This document shows, in pieces, positions 6,150 to 7,686 of a stretch of DNA of 7,686 nucleotides (positions within the stretch are counted from its first letter, which is position 1; each line of letters begins with the position of its first letter). The translations under genes and the position numbers were made by a program. The notes beneath the pieces were generated by a model. The model was not told the origin of the DNA and ran no database searches. It saw nothing but the letters and a program-made list of their open reading frames with translations. The DNA lies in assembly GCA_964387775.1 (NCBI GenBank), contig CAYLZO010000243.1:1-7686 (forward strand). The letters are read 5' to 3'. The DNA comes from CAYLZO01 sp964387775. GTDB lineage: Bacteria; Chloroflexota; Anaerolineae; JAAYZQ01.

Positions 6150-6178
6150 TTGACAGCGGCGACGAATGGCGGTATAAT
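6150..6178 (+). promoter_or_regulatory. Perfect consensus sigma-70-type promoter for the toxin-antitoxin genes
   Basis: TTGACA (6150-6155), exactly 17 bases, then TATAAT (6173-6178) match the housekeeping promoter consensus at all twelve positions. The start point would be near 6185, about 25 bases before GTG 6210. It begins 12 bases after the dual-OB stop with no terminator between, so the antitoxin genes can be transcribed both independently and by read-through. Autoregulation by the toxin-antitoxin complex is typical of such operons, but I see no clear operator palindrome. Confidence 0.75.
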
Positions 6179-6195
6179 AATCCCACACCGGAATC

Positions 6196-6201
6196 GGAGG
6201 G
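6196..6201 (+). promoter_or_regulatory. Ribosome binding site that fixes the GTG start of the antitoxin
   Basis: GGAGGG sits eight bases before GTG 6210, an ideal distance. The ATG at 6202 directly after it is too close and opens a 16-codon frame only. The in-frame TTG at 6150 is the promoter -35 box and cannot be the start. Confidence 0.7.
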
Positions 6202-6209
6202 ATGAAACC

Positions 6210-6446
6210 GTGTCCACTGTACAAGTTGCACCCGAACGCACCGCAACCATAGACTTGTCGGAGCTCGAAGCCTTGATCCGCCAGGCCGTGCGCGAAGAGG
6301 TCCGCGACGTGATGGCCGAGTGGCTGGACGGCGGACCGACCATTATCGAGCCGGGCTCGCCACTATACCAGGACCTGGAAGACATTGAAAGACGAGCCCA
6401 AGAGGGCAAACTCGAGTTCCATACCTACGACGAGGTTTGGGGGTGA
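6210..6446 (+). CDS. Putative antitoxin of a RelE/ParE-type pair
   Basis: This is a small protein of 78 residues with a GTG start. Residues 15-39 form an amphipathic helix (DLSELEALIRQAVREEVRDV), followed by a short proline-containing turn and a charged C-terminal region (PLYQDLEDIERRAQEG, then KLEFHTYDEVWG). This pattern fits the toxin-binding C-terminal part of short antitoxins such as the RelB or Phd classes, but I see no clear DNA-binding domain at the N-terminus. The call rests on size, helical make-up, the strong upstream promoter, and its stop codon overlapping the toxin start as GTGA (6443-6446), the usual antitoxin-first layout. It should neutralise the downstream toxin in the cytoplasm. 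Exact antitoxin family is not determined. Confidence 0.7.
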   Translation: MSTVQVAPERTATIDLSELEALIRQAVREEVRDVMAEWLDGGPTIIEPGSPLYQDLEDIERRAQEGKLEFHTYDEVWG

Positions 6447-6829
6447 CCAGCCGATACAAGGGAGTATTCGAGAACAGGTTCCTGAAGAATAAACGTCGAT
6501 ATGGCAACCTGCGGAAGCACATTCAGGCTCACGTTGACCAGATACTGGAAGATCCGTATCGAGACTCCGAGAAACTGGGCCGACAGCCAAAAGGCAAAGA
6601 CCTGCGCGGCTGCCGCAGCGTGCGGGTGACGCGCAACTTTCGGATTCTGTTCGTCATCTGCGAGGAATGCCGCCGCGTGCCCGCGTGCCAATACTGCTTC
6701 TGCGAGGGGCTGCCGGACCGGACCGTCGTCTTTCTCACCGTCGGCCCCCACGATCGGGCCTACGCCGTGCGTGAGGAGCCAGGCGAGTACGCAGCCGAAC
6801 ACGAGACACCCCACCCCACCGATGCCTGA
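6443..6829 (+). CDS. RelE/ParE-superfamily toxin with a five-cysteine insertion
   Basis: This is a 128-residue protein with the RelE/ParE fold pattern. Two N-terminal helices (about 9-37, with many Lys/Arg) are followed by strands at SEKLGRQPKGKDLRGCRSVRV and TRNFRILFVIC. The C-terminal strand TVVFLTVGPHDRAY includes the GxHDxxY motif (His103, Tyr107), like the catalytic end of ribosome-dependent mRNA interferases such as YafQ. If active it would cleave mRNA on the ribosome. Between the third and fourth strands lies an insertion with Cys73, Cys76, Cys82, Cys85 and Cys87, possibly metal-binding. Typical members have about 85-100 residues; this one is longer through that insertion and an acidic, Pro/His-containing tail (111-128). 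I chose GTG 6443, which overlaps the antitoxin stop; TTG 6437 in frame is an alternative. The last 8 bases overlap the next gene. Confidence 0.8.
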   Translation: MTSRYKGVFENRFLKNKRRYGNLRKHIQAHVDQILEDPYRDSEKLGRQPKGKDLRGCRSVRVTRNFRILFVICEECRRVPACQYCFCEGLPDRTVVFLTVGPHDRAYAVREEPGEYAAEHETPHPTDA

Positions 6830-7686
6830 CGACGTCCTCGCCGACCTCCAGCTCTCGCCCGCCGACGTGCCGGCCCTCCCGGCCAAGGCGCGGAACGCCC
6901 TGATCCGCTACCTGCTCCGCTGGGAGCACCACGACGCCGCCCGCCGCTGCCTGCAACAGCTCCTGGCCACCCACAGCCACCTCGTGTCCGTTTATGACAA
7001 CCTGGCCCGCGCCCACCTGGGCCTGGACCAGCCCGGCCGCGCCGTGGAGATGATGCGCCGCCGCCACGCCTTGCGCGCCTCCAACACGTCGCGGGCGTTG
7101 GAGGCGCGGGCGCACCTGGCGGCCGGCGCGCAGGGCCTGGCCGCTGCCCAGGCCATCGCCCGCGACCTGACCACTGAGCATCCCCAGATGCTCACCGCCT
7201 GGAGCCTGCAAGCCGACGTCTGCCAGGCCGCCGGCGATTTCGACGGCGCCGAGGCCGCCCTCCAGCAGCGCGAGCGACTGCGCCCCGAAGCCGCCGCCAC
7301 GGCCCTGGGCCTGGCCCGCCTGTGGCAAGCCCGAGGCGACGCCGAAAAAGCCCTCCTCTGGGCGCGCACCGCCCTGTCACGCAGCGAGCGCGACGAGCGC
7401 CCGCCCGCCGTCGACCTGCTGCGCCTGCTCCAAGCCCTCTACACCGCCACCGGCCAGCCGGCCCAGGCCGAGGCCACCGCTGCCAACCTCCGCCAGCGCC
7501 AACGGCAAGAACTGGAAAACCTCCGCGAGCAACTCGGCCTGATAGGGCCAGGGATCAGGTATCGGGAATCAGGTATCGGGCCTGATTCCCCGACACCTGA
7601 TTCCCGATCCCCGATCCCTGATACCCGCTCCCCGCCACCCGAGCCGCCCCCGCCCCCCATCGAACTCACCCCCGACGAACAAACCC
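6822..7686 (+). CDS. TPR-rich protein with Pro-rich linker, 3' end outside the window
   Basis: The open frame continues to the right edge (288 complete codons) and is incomplete. Residues about 20-235 consist of TPR-like helix pairs, for example RYLLRWEHHDAARRCLQQLL, VYDNLARAHLGLDQPGRAVE, AWSLQADVCQAAGDFDGAEA, ALGLARLWQARGDAEKALLW and LLQALYTATGQPAQAEATAA. A charged helix (222-238) then leads to a low-complexity Pro/Ser/Asp/Arg linker (244-279) encoded by an inverted repeat, ending in PPPEPPPPPIELTPDEQT. The linker suggests that a second domain follows outside the window; its identity cannot be read here. ATG 6822 overlaps the toxin stop by 8 bases and lacks a Shine-Dalgarno sequence, so coupled translation is likely. 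A GTG at 6867 in frame is a less likely start. The product has no signal peptide and should be cytoplasmic. Confidence 0.85.
   Translation, partial: MPDDVLADLQLSPADVPALPAKARNALIRYLLRWEHHDAARRCLQQLLATHSHLVSVYDNLARAHLGLDQPGRAVEMMRRRHALRASNTSRALEARAHLAAGAQGLAAAQAIARDLTTEHPQMLTAWSLQADVCQAAGDFDGAEAALQQRERLRPEAAATALGLARLWQARGDAEKALLWARTALSRSERDERPPAVDLLRLLQALYTATGQPAQAEATAANLRQRQRQELENLREQLGLIGPGIRYRESGIGPDSPTPDSRSPIPDTRSPPPEPPPPPIELTPDEQT
7551..7626 (+). repeat. Heptamer-based inverted repeat inside the TPR-protein gene
   Basis: The left half has four successive heptamers of the form ATCRGGN (7554-7581). The right half holds similar units on the opposite strand. The best paired arms are 7558-7580 and 7589-7611, matching at 21 of 23 positions around an 8-base loop, so the mRNA could form a long hairpin. 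The reading frame stays open through it and encodes residues about 244-269. Such GGGAATCAGG-type repeats are known to me from environmental bacterial genomes as dispersed elements. Confidence 0.8.

Noticed and set aside
6202..6252. 16-codon frame starting at ATG just after GGAGGG
   Set aside because: The start is too close to the ribosome site and the frame ends quickly; GTG 6210 opens the antitoxin with ideal spacing.
7551..7626. End of the TPR gene by repeat insertion (pseudogene)
   Set aside because: The reading frame stays open through the repeat to the window edge and continues into a proline-rich linker.

Overview
The window is GC-rich bacterial DNA. One gene lies on the minus strand at the left end, and ten run head to tail on the plus strand. 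Gene content suggests a member of the Chloroflexota, perhaps an Anaerolineae or Caldilineae-like lineage. The reasons are a lipoprotein joining DUF348/G5-type domains to a WD40-like propeller, HEAT and TPR genes in one operon, DUF488 genes with a dual-OB gene, and several families of short dispersed repeats at gene junctions. This placement is an inference; there is no rRNA or other phylogenetic marker here.

Left part (1-1863): a minus-strand gene for a predicted surface lipoprotein, then a 250-base divergent intergenic region with two good sigma-70-type promoters, one facing each way.

Middle part (1864-4310): a tight plus-strand operon. It encodes a HEAT-repeat protein with an acidic tail, a 118-residue protein I do not recognise, a four-TPR protein, and a small membrane protein with a winged-helix-like segment and a C-terminal zinc ribbon. 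The genes are spaced by 15 bases or overlap (41 and 8 bases). They look like scaffolding and adaptor proteins; no enzyme is evident.

Right-middle part (4322-6137): two different DUF488-family genes followed by a dual-OB-type gene, in one direction. The first DUF488 protein ends in QLALF, which fits the sliding-clamp-binding consensus. Two intergenic gaps hold repeats: a tandem pair of 22-base units, and a 27-base palindrome that provides the stop codon of the second DUF488 gene. This three-gene group is the best candidate for an incompletely described system, probably connected with nucleic acids.

Right end (6138-7686): a consensus promoter (TTGACA, 17 bases, TATAAT) drives a small antitoxin-like gene and a RelE/ParE-like toxin gene carrying an unusual five-cysteine insertion. 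A TPR-protein gene overlaps the toxin by 8 bases and runs off the window. That gene contains an in-frame heptamer-based inverted repeat that encodes a Pro/Ser/Asp-rich linker.

No tRNA, rRNA, CRISPR array, transposase gene or convincing intrinsic terminator was found.
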